Shown here one piece after another: positions 49,315 to 58,265 of a DNA stretch of 64,000 nt (its first letter is position 1; each line of letters starts with the position of its first letter). The notes under the pieces were generated by a model. That model did no database searches. It was not told the origin of the DNA and was given only the letters and a program-made list of their open reading frames with translations. A program made the position numbers and the translations under genes. This DNA comes from Bog-473 sp963840245 (lineage in GTDB: Bacteria > Actinomycetota > Acidimicrobiia > Acidimicrobiales > RAAP-2), in the NCBI GenBank assembly GCA_963840245.1, contig CAWIYI010000018.1:1-64000 (forward strand), written 5' to 3'.

Positions 49315-50868
49315 ATGGGTGATCTCGGCTTCTGGGCGCTGGCCCAGGAAAACCCCGACTACCTGGCCCTCGTCACGCCTGAGGGCGACGAGGTCAAGGC
49401 CGGGGAGCTTCTGGGACGGGCGAACCAACTGGTGCACGCCCTGCGAGCCCAGGGCTTCGGTGTGGGGGACGTGGTCGCCACACTGCTGCCCAACTGCTCC
49501 GAGATGCTCGAGGTCTACCTGGCTGCCCTGCAGGCCGGCTGGTACCTCGTCCCCATCAACCACCACCTGGTGGCGCCCGAGGTGGCCTACATCCTCGGTG
49601 ACTCGGGCGCCAAGGCCTTCATCGCGCACGAGCGATTCGGCGACGTGGCCACCGCGGCCGTCGGCGAGGTGGGACTCGAGGGCGCCGGCCGCCTCGCTGT
49701 CGGCGACGTGCCCGGCTTCGCCTCCTACGCCGCCGTCCGGGATGCGCAGCCGACCACACTGCCCGATGACCGCACCCTCGGCGACGTCATGAACTACACG
49801 TCGGGGACGACGGGGAACCCCAAGGGCATCTACCGCACGCTGCAGGGCGTGACGCCCGAGCAGGCCGCTCTCGGGCTCGCCGGGTTGCTGTTCCTCTTCG
49901 GGGTTCAACCCCAGGACGACAACGTCCACATCATCGGCTCGCCGCTTTACCACACCGCTGTCTTGCGTTTCGGGAGTGCATCGCTGCATCTCGGCCACAC
50001 GATCGTGCTGATGGACAAGTGGCTGCCCGAGGACATGCTGCGGCTCATTGAGGAGCGCCAGGTCACCACCTCCCACATGGTGCCCACACAGTTCCACCGC
50101 CTCCTGGCCCTGCCCGAGGACGTGCGGGACAAGTACGACATGTCCTCGCTGCGCCACATGATCCACGCCGCCGCCCCGTGCCCCATCGACGTCAAGCACA
50201 AGATGATCGCCTGGTGGGGCAATGCCGTCGACGAGTACTACGCGGCGAGCGAAGGTGGCGGCACACTGGTCAGTGCAGAGGAGTGGCTGCAGAAGCCGGG
50301 CACCGTCGGCAAGCCGTGGCCCATCAGCGAGATCGCCGTCTTCGACGACGACGGCAACCGGATCACCGAACCCAACGTCATCGGCACCGTCTATATGGCG
50401 ATGCAATCGGCCGACTTCGAGTACCACGGCGACAAGGAAAAGACGAGGAAGAACCGGATCGGCGCCTTCTTCACCGTGGGTGACGTCGGCCTCATTGACG
50501 AGGACGGGTACCTCTTCCTGCGCGACCGCAAGATCGACATGATCATCTCGGGCGGGGCCAACATCTACCCGGCCGAGATCGAGGGCGTGCTGCTCTCGCA
50601 CCCCAAGGTGGGCGACGCCGCCGTCTTCGGCATCCCCCACGAGGACTGGGGCGAGGAGGTCAAGGCCGTGATCGAGCCGGCCGAGGGCGTCGAGGTCGAC
50701 GACGCCCTCGCCCAGGAGATCCTCGACTTCTGCGCCGGCAGGCTGGCCAAATTCAAGACGCCGAAGACGATCGACTTCACGACGGAGATGCCCCGCGATC
50801 CCAACGGCAAGCTCTACAAGCGCAAGCTGCGCGACCCCTACTGGGAAGGCGTGCAGCGGGCGGTCTGA
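49315..50868 (+). CDS. Acyl-CoA synthetase (FadD family)
   Basis: ATP-dependent activation of a carboxylic acid to its CoA ester. The 517-aa ANL enzyme is intact: AMP-binding loop MNYTSGTTGNPKG, aromatic/acid-binding motif EYYAASEGGG, hinge GDVGLIDEDGYLFLRDRKID, and the C-terminal catalytic Lys in PRDPNGKLYKRKLRDPYW. ATG 49315 has AAGGAG 7 bases upstream; the in-frame ATG at 49309 is too close to it. The gene resembles the FadD group that activates steroid or branched side-chain acids, consistent with the KstR-like operator; the exact substrate is unknown. Confidence 0.93.
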   Translation: MGDLGFWALAQENPDYLALVTPEGDEVKAGELLGRANQLVHALRAQGFGVGDVVATLLPNCSEMLEVYLAALQAGWYLVPINHHLVAPEVAYILGDSGAKAFIAHERFGDVATAAVGEVGLEGAGRLAVGDVPGFASYAAVRDAQPTTLPDDRTLGDVMNYTSGTTGNPKGIYRTLQGVTPEQAALGLAGLLFLFGVQPQDDNVHIIGSPLYHTAVLRFGSASLHLGHTIVLMDKWLPEDMLRLIEERQVTTSHMVPTQFHRLLALPEDVRDKYDMSSLRHMIHAAAPCPIDVKHKMIAWWGNAVDEYYAASEGGGTLVSAEEWLQKPGTVGKPWPISEIAVFDDDGNRITEPNVIGTVYMAMQSADFEYHGDKEKTRKNRIGAFFTVGDVGLIDEDGYLFLRDRKIDMIISGGANIYPAEIEGVLLSHPKVGDAAVFGIPHEDWGEEVKAVIEPAEGVEVDDALAQEILDFCAGRLAKFKTPKTIDFTTEMPRDPNGKLYKRKLRDPYWEGVQRAV

Positions 50869-50885
50869 ACGGCGCCCCCATCGCG

Positions 50886-51392
50886 ATGCACGCACCGGCC
50901 GGACTGGAGCTGCGGGTGCAAGAGGAGGGTGCCGGGCCCATCTGCGCCGAGGTCCTCGCCGCCCTGCCCGCGTGGTTCGGGATCCCCGACTCTGTCGCTG
51001 CCTACGTGGCCGCGGCCGACACCCACCCGACCGTCGTGGCGGCGTTGGACGGCCGCGACAGCGGCGTCCTGACGCTCGACGTCCACAGCCCCTATGCGGC
51101 GGAGATCCTCGTCATGGGCGTGCTGCCGGAAGACCACCGCACCGGCGTGGGCCGGGCCCTGCTCGGCGGCGCCGAGTCCTGGCTCGCCGCCCGCGACATC
51201 GAATTCCTCCAAGTGAAGACACTCAGTCCGCGCCACCCCGACCCGGGGTATGCCGCCACCCGGGCCTTCTACTTCGGCTGTGGCTTCCGGCCGTTGGAAG
51301 AGATGCCGGCGCTGTGGGGCCCGGACCAGCCGGCGCTGCAGATGATCAAGACCGTCGCACCGCCGGCGACCCCCGTGCGAGTCGATCCGTGA
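50886..51392 (+). CDS. GNAT-family N-acetyltransferase
   Basis: A 168-aa acetyl-CoA-dependent acetyltransferase. The acetyl-CoA loop is in MGVLPEDHRTGVGRALLGGA (RxxGxG), preceded by the strand AAEILV and followed by the helix SWLAARDIEFLQVKTL. The C-terminal part has YFGCGFRPLEEMPALWGPDQ. Its substrate is unknown. It starts 17 bases after the acyl-CoA synthetase stop, possibly in its operon. A decayed relative of this gene is present at 63360-63612, sharing VLPE-HR-G-GRA and the EMPALW-PDQPALQ ending. Confidence 0.9.
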   Translation: MHAPAGLELRVQEEGAGPICAEVLAALPAWFGIPDSVAAYVAAADTHPTVVAALDGRDSGVLTLDVHSPYAAEILVMGVLPEDHRTGVGRALLGGAESWLAARDIEFLQVKTLSPRHPDPGYAATRAFYFGCGFRPLEEMPALWGPDQPALQMIKTVAPPATPVRVDP

Positions 51393-51588
51393 GCGGTCCG
51401 AGGACGTCGTGGTGGACCCGCCAGGATCGTTGCTTCATCGCACCGATGGTCCCGATGCTCCAGGACCTCTTGACCGGCGTCGGAGGGGTGCCTGACCAAC
51501 GAGGATTCCTTCACGACGCGCCGCTCGGCTGACGAAGTCAGGTCCTTGGGTAGGTACTTCGCTGGCACATGTGCGATCCTTCAAGGCA

Positions 51589-52218
51589 ATGACGCCAGAG
51601 CAGTTTCTCAATCGTTGCAAGGTGATCTGCCACGTCGGCCCTGTCGGCGTCTGGGAGCAGATCACGAAGCACGGGTTCCGGACGGCCGAGCAGTTGATCT
51701 TGGAGGCCGACCTGAACGAGGAGGAGCGCCAAGGGCTCCTGTCCACACCTCGTCGAGAGGCTGTTCGGCTGCGTGTCCGCGGCGAAGATGTAGTCCTCAG
51801 GGACCAGGGCCCGTTCTTCGCCCGCAGGGACCTGAAATCGGGCCCGGACAATGGGCCCGACGTCAGCGACTGGATCCACCTGTTGAACCAGCGCGTGTAC
51901 TTCTTCACCGATGAGACGTCGATGCAGAAGCAGATGGACAAATACCTGGAGGCGGACGGGGCCCAGGACGTGATCTGGCTCTCGCCGTTGAAGGCTCTTG
52001 AGGCTGCTGGTCTCAATCTCGAGCTTACGAACTACAACACCGGTGCGATCGCCCGCCGCAGTGGTGCACAGAAGACGGGGGACACGTTCGCACCGCTCTG
52101 GCGCTTCACCGACCGAAAGCCGGCAGAAGCGACGGTCCTCGGTGGACTCGACGACCTCTCACCGGTGTTTCGCGCCGAGCGACACTTTCGCGATGGTCGA
52201 CGCCAGCCTTTGACCTAG
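51589..52218 (+). CDS. DUF7002-like protein
   Basis: A 209-aa protein resembling the DUF7002 family: ICHVGPVGVWEQITKHGFRTA near the N-terminus, VVLRDQGPFFARRDL, WIHLLNQRVYFFTDETSMQK in the middle and LELTNYNTGAIARRSGAQKT later. The pattern of a His/Arg opening, a DQxP motif and NRRVFF-like strand recalls ADP-ribosyltransferase-like folds, but no function is established. ATG 51589 is preferred over GTG 51571. Lower-GC composition than the upstream genes suggests the start of an accessory stretch. Confidence 0.75.
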   Translation: MTPEQFLNRCKVICHVGPVGVWEQITKHGFRTAEQLILEADLNEEERQGLLSTPRREAVRLRVRGEDVVLRDQGPFFARRDLKSGPDNGPDVSDWIHLLNQRVYFFTDETSMQKQMDKYLEADGAQDVIWLSPLKALEAAGLNLELTNYNTGAIARRSGAQKTGDTFAPLWRFTDRKPAEATVLGGLDDLSPVFRAERHFRDGRRQPLT

Positions 52219-52289
52219 TCCTCATCGGCGCCGCAACCCGGCACTGTGGGCCGACAAGTCTCTCGAAGCCGGAGGACGGGAAGAATGAG

Positions 52290-52577
52290 ATGACGATCCC
52301 GAGCGTGGAGACCCGTTCCGTGAAACGTCGAGACGACGGCTCCCGGTGGTCGCTGTGGTCCCGAGACTCGGTCCTGTGCATCGGGTCTCGTCGCTCGGTC
52401 TTGTCGATCGGGTCGGTCGGTTCTGTCCTCTCCATCGGAGGTGTGGGGTCCGCTGGGTCCGTCCTCTCCATTGGGTCCTTCCTCTCGGTTGTGAGCGTGA
52501 TGTCGGGACTCTCGTGGTGGTCGGTGATGGCGTGGCGATCAAAGAGATCCCTCGCCGATTCGGGTGGGAATCGCTAG
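52290..52577 (+). CDS. Repetitive SVLSIGS protein, 95 aa
   Basis: Residues about 27-75 are built from imperfect 9-residue units SVLSIGSxx: SVLCIGSRR, SVLSIGSVG, SVLSIGGVGSAG (one 3-residue insertion), SVLSIGSFL, then the degenerate SVVSVMSGL and SWWSVMAWRS. The alternation of small polar and aliphatic residues with regular Gly suggests a thin beta-solenoid or a membrane-active strand stack. A basic N-terminus (VKRRDDGSR) precedes it. I have the impression that similar short proteins recur in Actinobacteria but know of no function. The DNA repeat also keeps the opposite strand open, so strand choice is not certain. Confidence 0.55.
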   Translation: MTIPSVETRSVKRRDDGSRWSLWSRDSVLCIGSRRSVLSIGSVGSVLSIGGVGSAGSVLSIGSFLSVVSVMSGLSWWSVMAWRSKRSLADSGGNR

Positions 52578-52755
52578 CCGGCTCCGGTAGAGACGAGAGT
52601 CGCACGCACCGGAGGTAGTGGGGCGGGGTCCGCCCCGAGACACACTTCGGGACGAATCGGGCGTGTCGGTGGATCAGTGGGGCACGATCGCCGTCTTTGC
52701 CGGTGCGAAGCTTGAGCCGAGTGGATCAACGAAGAGCTCGATCGGAATTCGCGAC

Positions 52756-53625
52756 GTGACCGTGACAATCATCTTCGCCCTGGCAGCTGCCCTGGCCAAC
52801 GCGGTGCACCTCATGACCCAGCACTCGGCCAGTCTCCGGGTTTCCAACAGTCACCGGAACTGGGGTCTCGTCATGTTCCTCATCCGCCAGCCTCTCTGGC
52901 TCCTCGGTTGGGCCGCTGCGGCCGGGGGATTCGCGTTTCAGGCGGTCGCACTCCACGGTGGGCAACTCTCGATCGTCCAGGCGCTCCTCGTCACCGAGTT
53001 GGTCTTTGCACTGGTCCTGCGCCGGTTCTGGGTGCGCCAGCACATTGCCAAGACGGCATGGACCGCCGCAGTGCTCACGTGTACGGCACTTGCGGTGTTC
53101 CTGACTGCGGCCGAGCCCCATGGCGGGCGCCTCCAACCGCATGCGGCCAATTGGGGATCGGCCGTGGCCGTGTTCGGCGGGGCTGTCGCCGTCCTGGCAG
53201 TGAATGCGCGCTGGGGATCTCCAGTGCGTCGGGCTGCGCTCTACGCCTCCGCGGCCTCGATCACATGGGCCCTCATGGCTACATTCATCAAGGCGACCAC
53301 CAATGTGCTTGCGGCATCTGGAGTGGTGGGCGTGCTGGAACGATGGCCCCTCTACGCGTTGATCGTCTCTGGAGTCATCGGTTCGGTGCTCCAACAGGCC
53401 GCCTTACAGGTCGGCCCTCTGAGCGTGTCCCAACCGCTCATCGTCGTGGTCGACCCCGCCGTGGCCATCGTGTTGAGCGTCTGGATCTTCGACGAACGAT
53501 TTGCCGTGAGTCCGGCTCAAAAGTCCGTTGCAGTCTTGGCCTTCTGCGTCATGGCCCTGGGGGTGACGGTCCTGTCGCGGGCCGCGCCCACCGACCTCGA
53601 CTCGTCGATGCCAGTCAGGCTTTGA
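52756..53625 (+). CDS. DMT-superfamily (EamA-like) membrane transporter
   Basis: A 289-aa integral membrane protein with about nine to ten hydrophobic helices in two homologous halves, as in drug/metabolite transporters. The first half includes AAAGGFAFQAVALHGGQLSIV and ALLVTELVFALVL; the second repeats the pattern with VLQQAALQVGPLSVSQPLIV and DPAVAIVLSVWIFDERF, the usual EamA ending. GTG 52756 is chosen so that translation begins at the first helix (TIIFALAAALANAVHL). The substrate is unknown. No regulator is adjacent. Confidence 0.85.
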   Translation: MTVTIIFALAAALANAVHLMTQHSASLRVSNSHRNWGLVMFLIRQPLWLLGWAAAAGGFAFQAVALHGGQLSIVQALLVTELVFALVLRRFWVRQHIAKTAWTAAVLTCTALAVFLTAAEPHGGRLQPHAANWGSAVAVFGGAVAVLAVNARWGSPVRRAALYASAASITWALMATFIKATTNVLAASGVVGVLERWPLYALIVSGVIGSVLQQAALQVGPLSVSQPLIVVVDPAVAIVLSVWIFDERFAVSPAQKSVAVLAFCVMALGVTVLSRAAPTDLDSSMPVRL

Positions 53626-53696
53626 GGAACACGGCACTGACGCCAGCCGCGGCGAGAGCTTCCCGACGTCGAGACGCCCGATGGTACGGTCGCCGG

Positions 53697-54167
53697 ATGG
53701 CCCGAACGCTCGCCTCCGACACGCCGGTGGACCGCACCGGTTTGGAAGAGTTCATACGACCTCGGCATCATGCCATCCTCAGTACCCAGCGAGGCGACGG
53801 AAGTCCCCAGATGTCCCCGATCACCATGGGCGTCGATCCGGACGGAGACATCCTGGTGGCGAGCTATCCGGAGCGAGCCAAAGTCCACAATCTGCGACTC
53901 CGAGATCAGGCGGCCGTATGCGTCCTGTCGGACGACTTTGGCGGGGAGTGGGTCCAGGTTTCAGGAACGGCCACCGTGGTCGATCTTCCCGAAGCGATGG
54001 AGGGTCTGGTGACCTATTTTCGCTCCATCAGCGGGGAACATCCCGATTGGGACGAATACCGCCAAGCCATGATCGACCAGGGCAAGGTACTGATCCGGGT
54101 AGCCGTCGAGCGTTGGGGTCCGATCAGCAAGGGCGGCTTTCCGCCCCGGCTCGTCGACTCCCGATAG
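53697..54167 (+). CDS. PPOX-class F420-dependent oxidoreductase
   Basis: A 156-aa split-barrel flavin/deazaflavin-binding protein of the pyridoxamine-phosphate-oxidase superfamily. The opening EEFIRPRHHAILSTQRGDGSPQMSPI, the strand VDPDGDILVASYPERAKVHN and the LRLRDQAAVCVLSDD segment match the actinobacterial F420 group, and the end KVLIRVAVERWGPISKGGFP is typical. It would reduce or oxidise a small substrate using F420H2, which points to an F420-producing host. ATG 53697 is clear. It stands alone. Confidence 0.88.
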   Translation: MARTLASDTPVDRTGLEEFIRPRHHAILSTQRGDGSPQMSPITMGVDPDGDILVASYPERAKVHNLRLRDQAAVCVLSDDFGGEWVQVSGTATVVDLPEAMEGLVTYFRSISGEHPDWDEYRQAMIDQGKVLIRVAVERWGPISKGGFPPRLVDSR

Positions 54168-54346
54168 AGCGGCGGAGTTGCACTCGACGGATCGCGAACC
54201 GTGGGCGACGCTCGCCGGGTCCGCAGTGTCTTCGCCGCGTCGTTCTCGCCGATCACGGTCTGAGCACGAGGTCCCGCGACCTCGGTGCTGTCCGCTCTCG
54301 GCGTTGGGCGCACCTGCGGAACAGGGGTGGGGCCAATGAACTTCCA

Positions 54347-55339
54347 CTAGCGCGGGGCGTCCCCCATGCGGTACTCGTGGGTGAGGTCGTCGAGGCGGGA
54401 TTTCAGATCGTCCTCGAGCACGAATTCAACCGCTTCCAGGCTGGCCTCGAGCTGGTCCGGATGGCTCGCCCCGACGATGGGTGCGGTGACCGCGCCATTC
54501 GCCAACACCCAAGCGAGGGACAGAGTCACGAGGCTCACGCCGACCTCATCCGCAATGGCGAGCAGCTGATCGACGGTGTCGAACTCTCGGTCGTGCCAAT
54601 AGCGACCTTGGTACATCTGGCCTGCGTTGCCGAGCGTGAAGCGACTGCCTTCGGCCGGTGGAGCGCCGCGGCGGTGCTTCCCCGAGAGGAGGCCGCCGGC
54701 GAGGGGATTGTAGGGAATCACTCCTACCGCCTCATCACCGCAGAACGGGAGCATCTCACGCTCTATCTGGCGGAACAACAGGTTGTAGCGGGGCTGCACT
54801 GAGTCGAATCGCGCCAACCCGAGCGTCTCGCTGCGCCCGATGGCACGAACTAACTGATAAGTGAGAAAATTCGAGCATCCGATGTAACGAACCTTTCCTT
54901 GATGCACGAGATCGTCGAGCGCACCCAGCGTCTCGTCGATCGGGGTCGCCGAATCGAAACCATGGAGCTGATAGAGGTCGATGTAGTCGGTTTGCAGACG
55001 GCGCAGGGATGCGTCAATAGCATCGAAGATGTGCCTTCTGGAGTTGCCGCCGTCGAACGGTGACGGCCCGGTACGCCCAAAGCATTTCGTGGCCAGAATG
55101 AAGCGATCCCGCCTCCCACGCAGCCAGCGACCGAGAATTTCCTCGGTGCGGCCCGCGGTCGCCAGATCACCGCCGAGCGGATAGACGTCCGAACTGTCGA
55201 TGAAGTCGATGCCGCCCTCCGTCGCTCGATCGAGAATCGACACGGAAGTCGGCTCGTCGCACTGCAGCCCAAAGGTCATCGTTCCGAGACACAGTTTCGA
55301 TACCTGAAGCCCGGTTCGTCCAAGTCGTGCGTGGTCCAT
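54347..55339 (-). CDS. Aldo/keto reductase
   Basis: A 330-aa NADPH-dependent TIM-barrel oxidoreductase. It begins HARLGRTGLQVSKLCLGTM, and the catalytic tetrad is in DFIDSSDVYPLGGD (Asp, Tyr), FILATKCFG (Lys) and DLYQLHGFD (His). The cofactor-binding end is in APIVGASHPDQLEASL. It resembles the YajO/Tas-like subgroup. The physiological carbonyl substrate is not predictable. It faces the F420 gene across about 180 bases of unremarkable sequence. Confidence 0.93.
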   Translation of the reverse strand: MDHARLGRTGLQVSKLCLGTMTFGLQCDEPTSVSILDRATEGGIDFIDSSDVYPLGGDLATAGRTEEILGRWLRGRRDRFILATKCFGRTGPSPFDGGNSRRHIFDAIDASLRRLQTDYIDLYQLHGFDSATPIDETLGALDDLVHQGKVRYIGCSNFLTYQLVRAIGRSETLGLARFDSVQPRYNLLFRQIEREMLPFCGDEAVGVIPYNPLAGGLLSGKHRRGAPPAEGSRFTLGNAGQMYQGRYWHDREFDTVDQLLAIADEVGVSLVTLSLAWVLANGAVTAPIVGASHPDQLEASLEAVEFVLEDDLKSRLDDLTHEYRMGDAPR

Positions 55340-55502
55340 GTCCAGAAAGGTAGCGTCCCCACCGGGTACGTCCGCCGCTCGGTCTTCCCGTCAGACAGTT
55401 CACCCGAACCCCGGCGACGCCCGGCCCTGGGGCAGGCCATCGCACTCGATCCCGGTGTGCCGGGCGTCCGACGGGTTGTTCTCCCATGCGGACGTCCAAT
55501 TG

Positions 55503-55868
55503 CTATTCCAGGAGCTCGAGGAGCCACCCAGGTCCAACCACGCCGGCTCCGAGGACCTCAGCCCGCCGCCGCAACTCGCGATCCGCGGTGACGAGGGTGA
55601 CCACTTGATCAGAGACGTTGGAGACGACATCAATGAGGGTGTCGTCCCCGCTGCCGGCAGCGTGGAGGACCGCGACGCCGTCGGTGACGCCGTCCGGGAC
55701 GCCCTCGCGAGCCCTGCCTTCCAGGACCACGACCACAGGTTGCGCGATCCGTCCCGAGTCAACGGCGGTTCGTACCTGGTCCACGAAGGCGCGGGCTGCT
55801 CCTGCTCGGTCCCGCCACCAGCCGGTCGGGCGAGACCCGACCACATTTGCTGCATCGATGAGGAGCAC
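55503..55868 (-). CDS. PIN/NYN-like domain protein, 121 aa
   Basis: A small protein with the layout of a PIN/NYN-type nuclease fold: VLLIDAANVVGSRPTGWWRD at the N-terminus with the first Asp and Asn, a middle acidic HAAGSGDDTLIDVVSN and VTLVTADRELRRRAEVLGA with the late Asp, then GPGWLLELLE. Such proteins act on RNA in some families, but this branch is uncharacterised and older annotations call it a nucleotide pyrophosphohydrolase without support. It starts at GTG 55868 and has no toxin-antitoxin partner next to it. Confidence 0.8.
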   Translation of the reverse strand: MLLIDAANVVGSRPTGWWRDRAGAARAFVDQVRTAVDSGRIAQPVVVVLEGRAREGVPDGVTDGVAVLHAAGSGDDTLIDVVSNVSDQVVTLVTADRELRRRAEVLGAGVVGPGWLLELLE

Positions 55869-56017
55869 GGTTCCAGTCTGATCGCTGGGCGAATGGCGGC
55901 ACGCCTCCTCCCGAGATCACCCCAGCCAAGACACTTTTTCCTCGTTCCCTCGGGCAGTCCTGAAACGAGCATCCCGGCCCGATCTGGACCCCAAGCCTCG
56001 ATAAGGGGCGTGCAGGC

Positions 56018-57487
56018 CTAGTGCGCCCGGGAGTGCTCCACTTGGGATGCCGCCCGGCGACCGGCCCGTCGACCAAAGAACGTGCCGTCGCCGAGGCTGA
56101 TGCCGCTGGCATAATGGTGCGCCGCGAGGCTGGCGGCAGTTCTGCCGACGGCGTAGAGACCCGAAATGCGATGACCCGCGCGGTCGAGCGCGGCGCCATC
56201 CGCGTCGGTGACGAGACCGCCGAGTGTGAAGGTCGCGTAGATCGCGCCATGGTCAACGCGCAGGTCGATGGCGCCGATGCCGCTTGCCGGCGGCACACCG
56301 ATGGGCTGCAGGTAGGGCGCGCGCTTGTGGAACGCCGGGTCGTCACCGCGAGCCGCGGCCTCGTTGTAGTCGCGCACCGTCCGCGCCAGAGCGTCCGGCG
56401 GAACACCGAGGTCGGCGGCCAGTTCCTCCGGGGTGGCTGCGGCGTAGCCGACGCGGAGTCCAACGAGGTTCGGCTCGTGGATCACGTCATCGGTGATCAT
56501 GGAGACGAAGCCGTCGTGATCGCGCAGAGCGTGAAACCCGATGCGACCCGTGTAGGCATCCTCGTTGATGAACCTCTTCCCATAGCGGTTGACCAGGATT
56601 CCCCGTGCGAGTCGATGTGGCGGCCCGAGGGGCAGCGCGCACTCGAAGGAGTCGAGTCTGGTCGCGACTGCACCGGCACCGGCGCCCATGCGAATCCCGC
56701 GGCCGTCGTCGGCCGGGGTGCCGATCCGCCAGGCAGCGTCGGGGACGTGAGCAAGTGGGCAATGCTCGGCGACCATTGCCTCGTTGTGGATGAACCCGCC
56801 GGTGGCCAGGATCACCCCGCCACGGGCCCGGATAGTCCGGGAGCCGTCGTCGGTACGCAATTGCACCCCGACGACGTCCCCGCCGTCCACGACCAGTGCG
56901 TCGGCTCGGGTGTCGGCCGCCAGGCGAGCACCGCTGCTCGACACGGCGGCACCGAGTCGTTCCATGAGGAAGCCGCCGGCAGAATCGATGCACCGCGGCT
57001 TGTGACCGCGCGGCACGGGCTCCGAGATCTCGTCAAACGGGTAGGTGTCCTCGCCGCCGCTGAAGAGCAGCCCCGAATCATCGGCTGATTCGCGGTTCGG
57101 CTCGTTGCAGAACGCCGACCGGAACGGCACCCCGATGGAGACCAGCCAGTCGAAGTGGTCCGCCGAACCCTCGCAGTAGGCGTCCACGCGAGCTTCGTCC
57201 ACTCCGGGCCCGAGGGCGGCCCGGAGGAAGGTCGCCATGTTCTCCGGAGAGTCCTTGAAGCCGCAGGCGCTCTGGAGGGCAGTACCGCCTCCCAGGTAGA
57301 TCAGGCCACCGGAGTTGGCCGAGGTCCCGCCGGGTCCCGCGCTGCGCTCGAGCGCCAGCACGTCCACCCCCGCCTGGCGCGCCGCCACGGTCGCGGACGT
57401 GCCCGCGGCGCCGAGTCCTACGACGACCACGTCGACCGTCTCGTCGAACCGGACCTCGTTGACCTCGAGCGCCGGGATCGGCTCCAT
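56018..57487 (-). CDS. FAD-dependent oxidoreductase, fumarate-reductase/ketosteroid-dehydrogenase type
   Basis: A 489-aa flavoprotein. Its N-terminal FAD motif is DVVVVGLGAAGTSATVAARQ, followed by ERSAGPGGTSANSGGLIYLG; the middle has GGVILATGGFIHNEAMVAEH and LVNRYGKRFINEDAYTG; the C-terminus has GLYAVGRTAASLAAHHYASG. This is the fold of 3-ketosteroid delta1-dehydrogenase and flavocytochrome-type fumarate reductases. The active-site residues needed to choose between them are not certain here. A steroid role would fit the KstR-like site at 49.2 kb but is speculative. Confidence 0.88.
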   Translation of the reverse strand: MEPIPALEVNEVRFDETVDVVVVGLGAAGTSATVAARQAGVDVLALERSAGPGGTSANSGGLIYLGGGTALQSACGFKDSPENMATFLRAALGPGVDEARVDAYCEGSADHFDWLVSIGVPFRSAFCNEPNRESADDSGLLFSGGEDTYPFDEISEPVPRGHKPRCIDSAGGFLMERLGAAVSSSGARLAADTRADALVVDGGDVVGVQLRTDDGSRTIRARGGVILATGGFIHNEAMVAEHCPLAHVPDAAWRIGTPADDGRGIRMGAGAGAVATRLDSFECALPLGPPHRLARGILVNRYGKRFINEDAYTGRIGFHALRDHDGFVSMITDDVIHEPNLVGLRVGYAAATPEELAADLGVPPDALARTVRDYNEAAARGDDPAFHKRAPYLQPIGVPPASGIGAIDLRVDHGAIYATFTLGGLVTDADGAALDRAGHRISGLYAVGRTAASLAAHHYASGISLGDGTFFGRRAGRRAASQVEHSRAH

Positions 57488-57731
57488 TCCCCTCCTCGCG
57501 TCATGATGCAGCCGTGGGCTGCATGATCGTGCTCTTCACGTCCGCGGCCTGCACGCCGTGAAGATGTCGACGGCGACACTGTCACATTCCAGGGTCCGGC
57601 CCACGTCAAGATGGTGTGATGACGATGGTACTGACCGACTTCGACGCCGAGCGTCCCCACGGGACGTCGCCGCCACCGGGTACGCGGTGTCGGGGGACGA
57701 TGCGGACGAGCGAAATTTGGAGAGGAGCCTC

Positions 57732-57968
57732 ATGAAGACCATGACGTGTCAAGAGTTGGGTGGACCGTGTGATTTTCCGCACCATGGGACGACGGCAGAT
57801 GAGGTCATAAAGGCTCAGGATCGTCATCTCAATGAAATGGTCGCCAAAGGTGACATGACGCACGAAACTGCCTTGAAGGCGATGAAAAGTCGATGGAAGC
57901 ATCCCATCAGGGGAATGGGGTGGTACAGGAAGGCCAAGGGTGATTTTGCCGGCCTTCCCGAAGACTGA
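57732..57968 (+). CDS. DUF1059-like small protein
   Basis: A 78-aa protein opening KTMTCQELGGPCDFPHHGTT, the pattern of the DUF1059 family (a Cys pair, then a helix-rich segment with DEVIKAQDRHLNEMVAKGD). A C-terminal extension, KSRWKHPIRGMGWYRKAKGD, is more basic than usual. ATG 57732 has AGAGGAG just upstream, which fixes the start. No function is known for the family; it often appears as a single small gene in stress or metal contexts. Confidence 0.78.
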   Translation: MKTMTCQELGGPCDFPHHGTTADEVIKAQDRHLNEMVAKGDMTHETALKAMKSRWKHPIRGMGWYRKAKGDFAGLPED

Positions 57969-58081
57969 GCAGAGGTTGAGGCTTCTCCATCTGCCTCCAG
58001 TCGGGTCGCGACGGGACGAGCGATAGGCACCCAGGCGCGCTCCCGTTCCGTGAAGCAGGCCGCTGAGCGCGCCTGCCAGGG

Positions 58082-58206
58082 CAGCTTGGCCCCGAGGCGG
58101 TGCGGGCCGGTACCGAGGCCGCCATCGAAGCGCTGCGACCGTACGTCACGCCCGAGGGTGTCGTGCTGGGCGGCGCCTACTGGCTCGTGACCGCCGGTGA
58201 GGCGTC
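58082..58206 (+). pseudogene. C-terminal fragment of a SAM-methyltransferase-like gene
   Basis: A short in-frame stretch reads GPEAVRAGTEAAIEALRPYV, then TPEGVVLGGAYWLVTA, which resembles the last 40 residues of actinobacterial class I methyltransferases (ALRPY...LGxAxWLVTA). No motif I or start lies upstream; the preceding 110 bases show no further similarity. It looks like the tail left after a deletion. Frame and orientation agree over the whole stretch, but the match is short. Confidence 0.45.
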
Positions 58207-58265
58207 GCGGGCGCGGAACAATGCGGAACAATACGGACCCCCACCAGGCGTATTGGGCTATCCCT

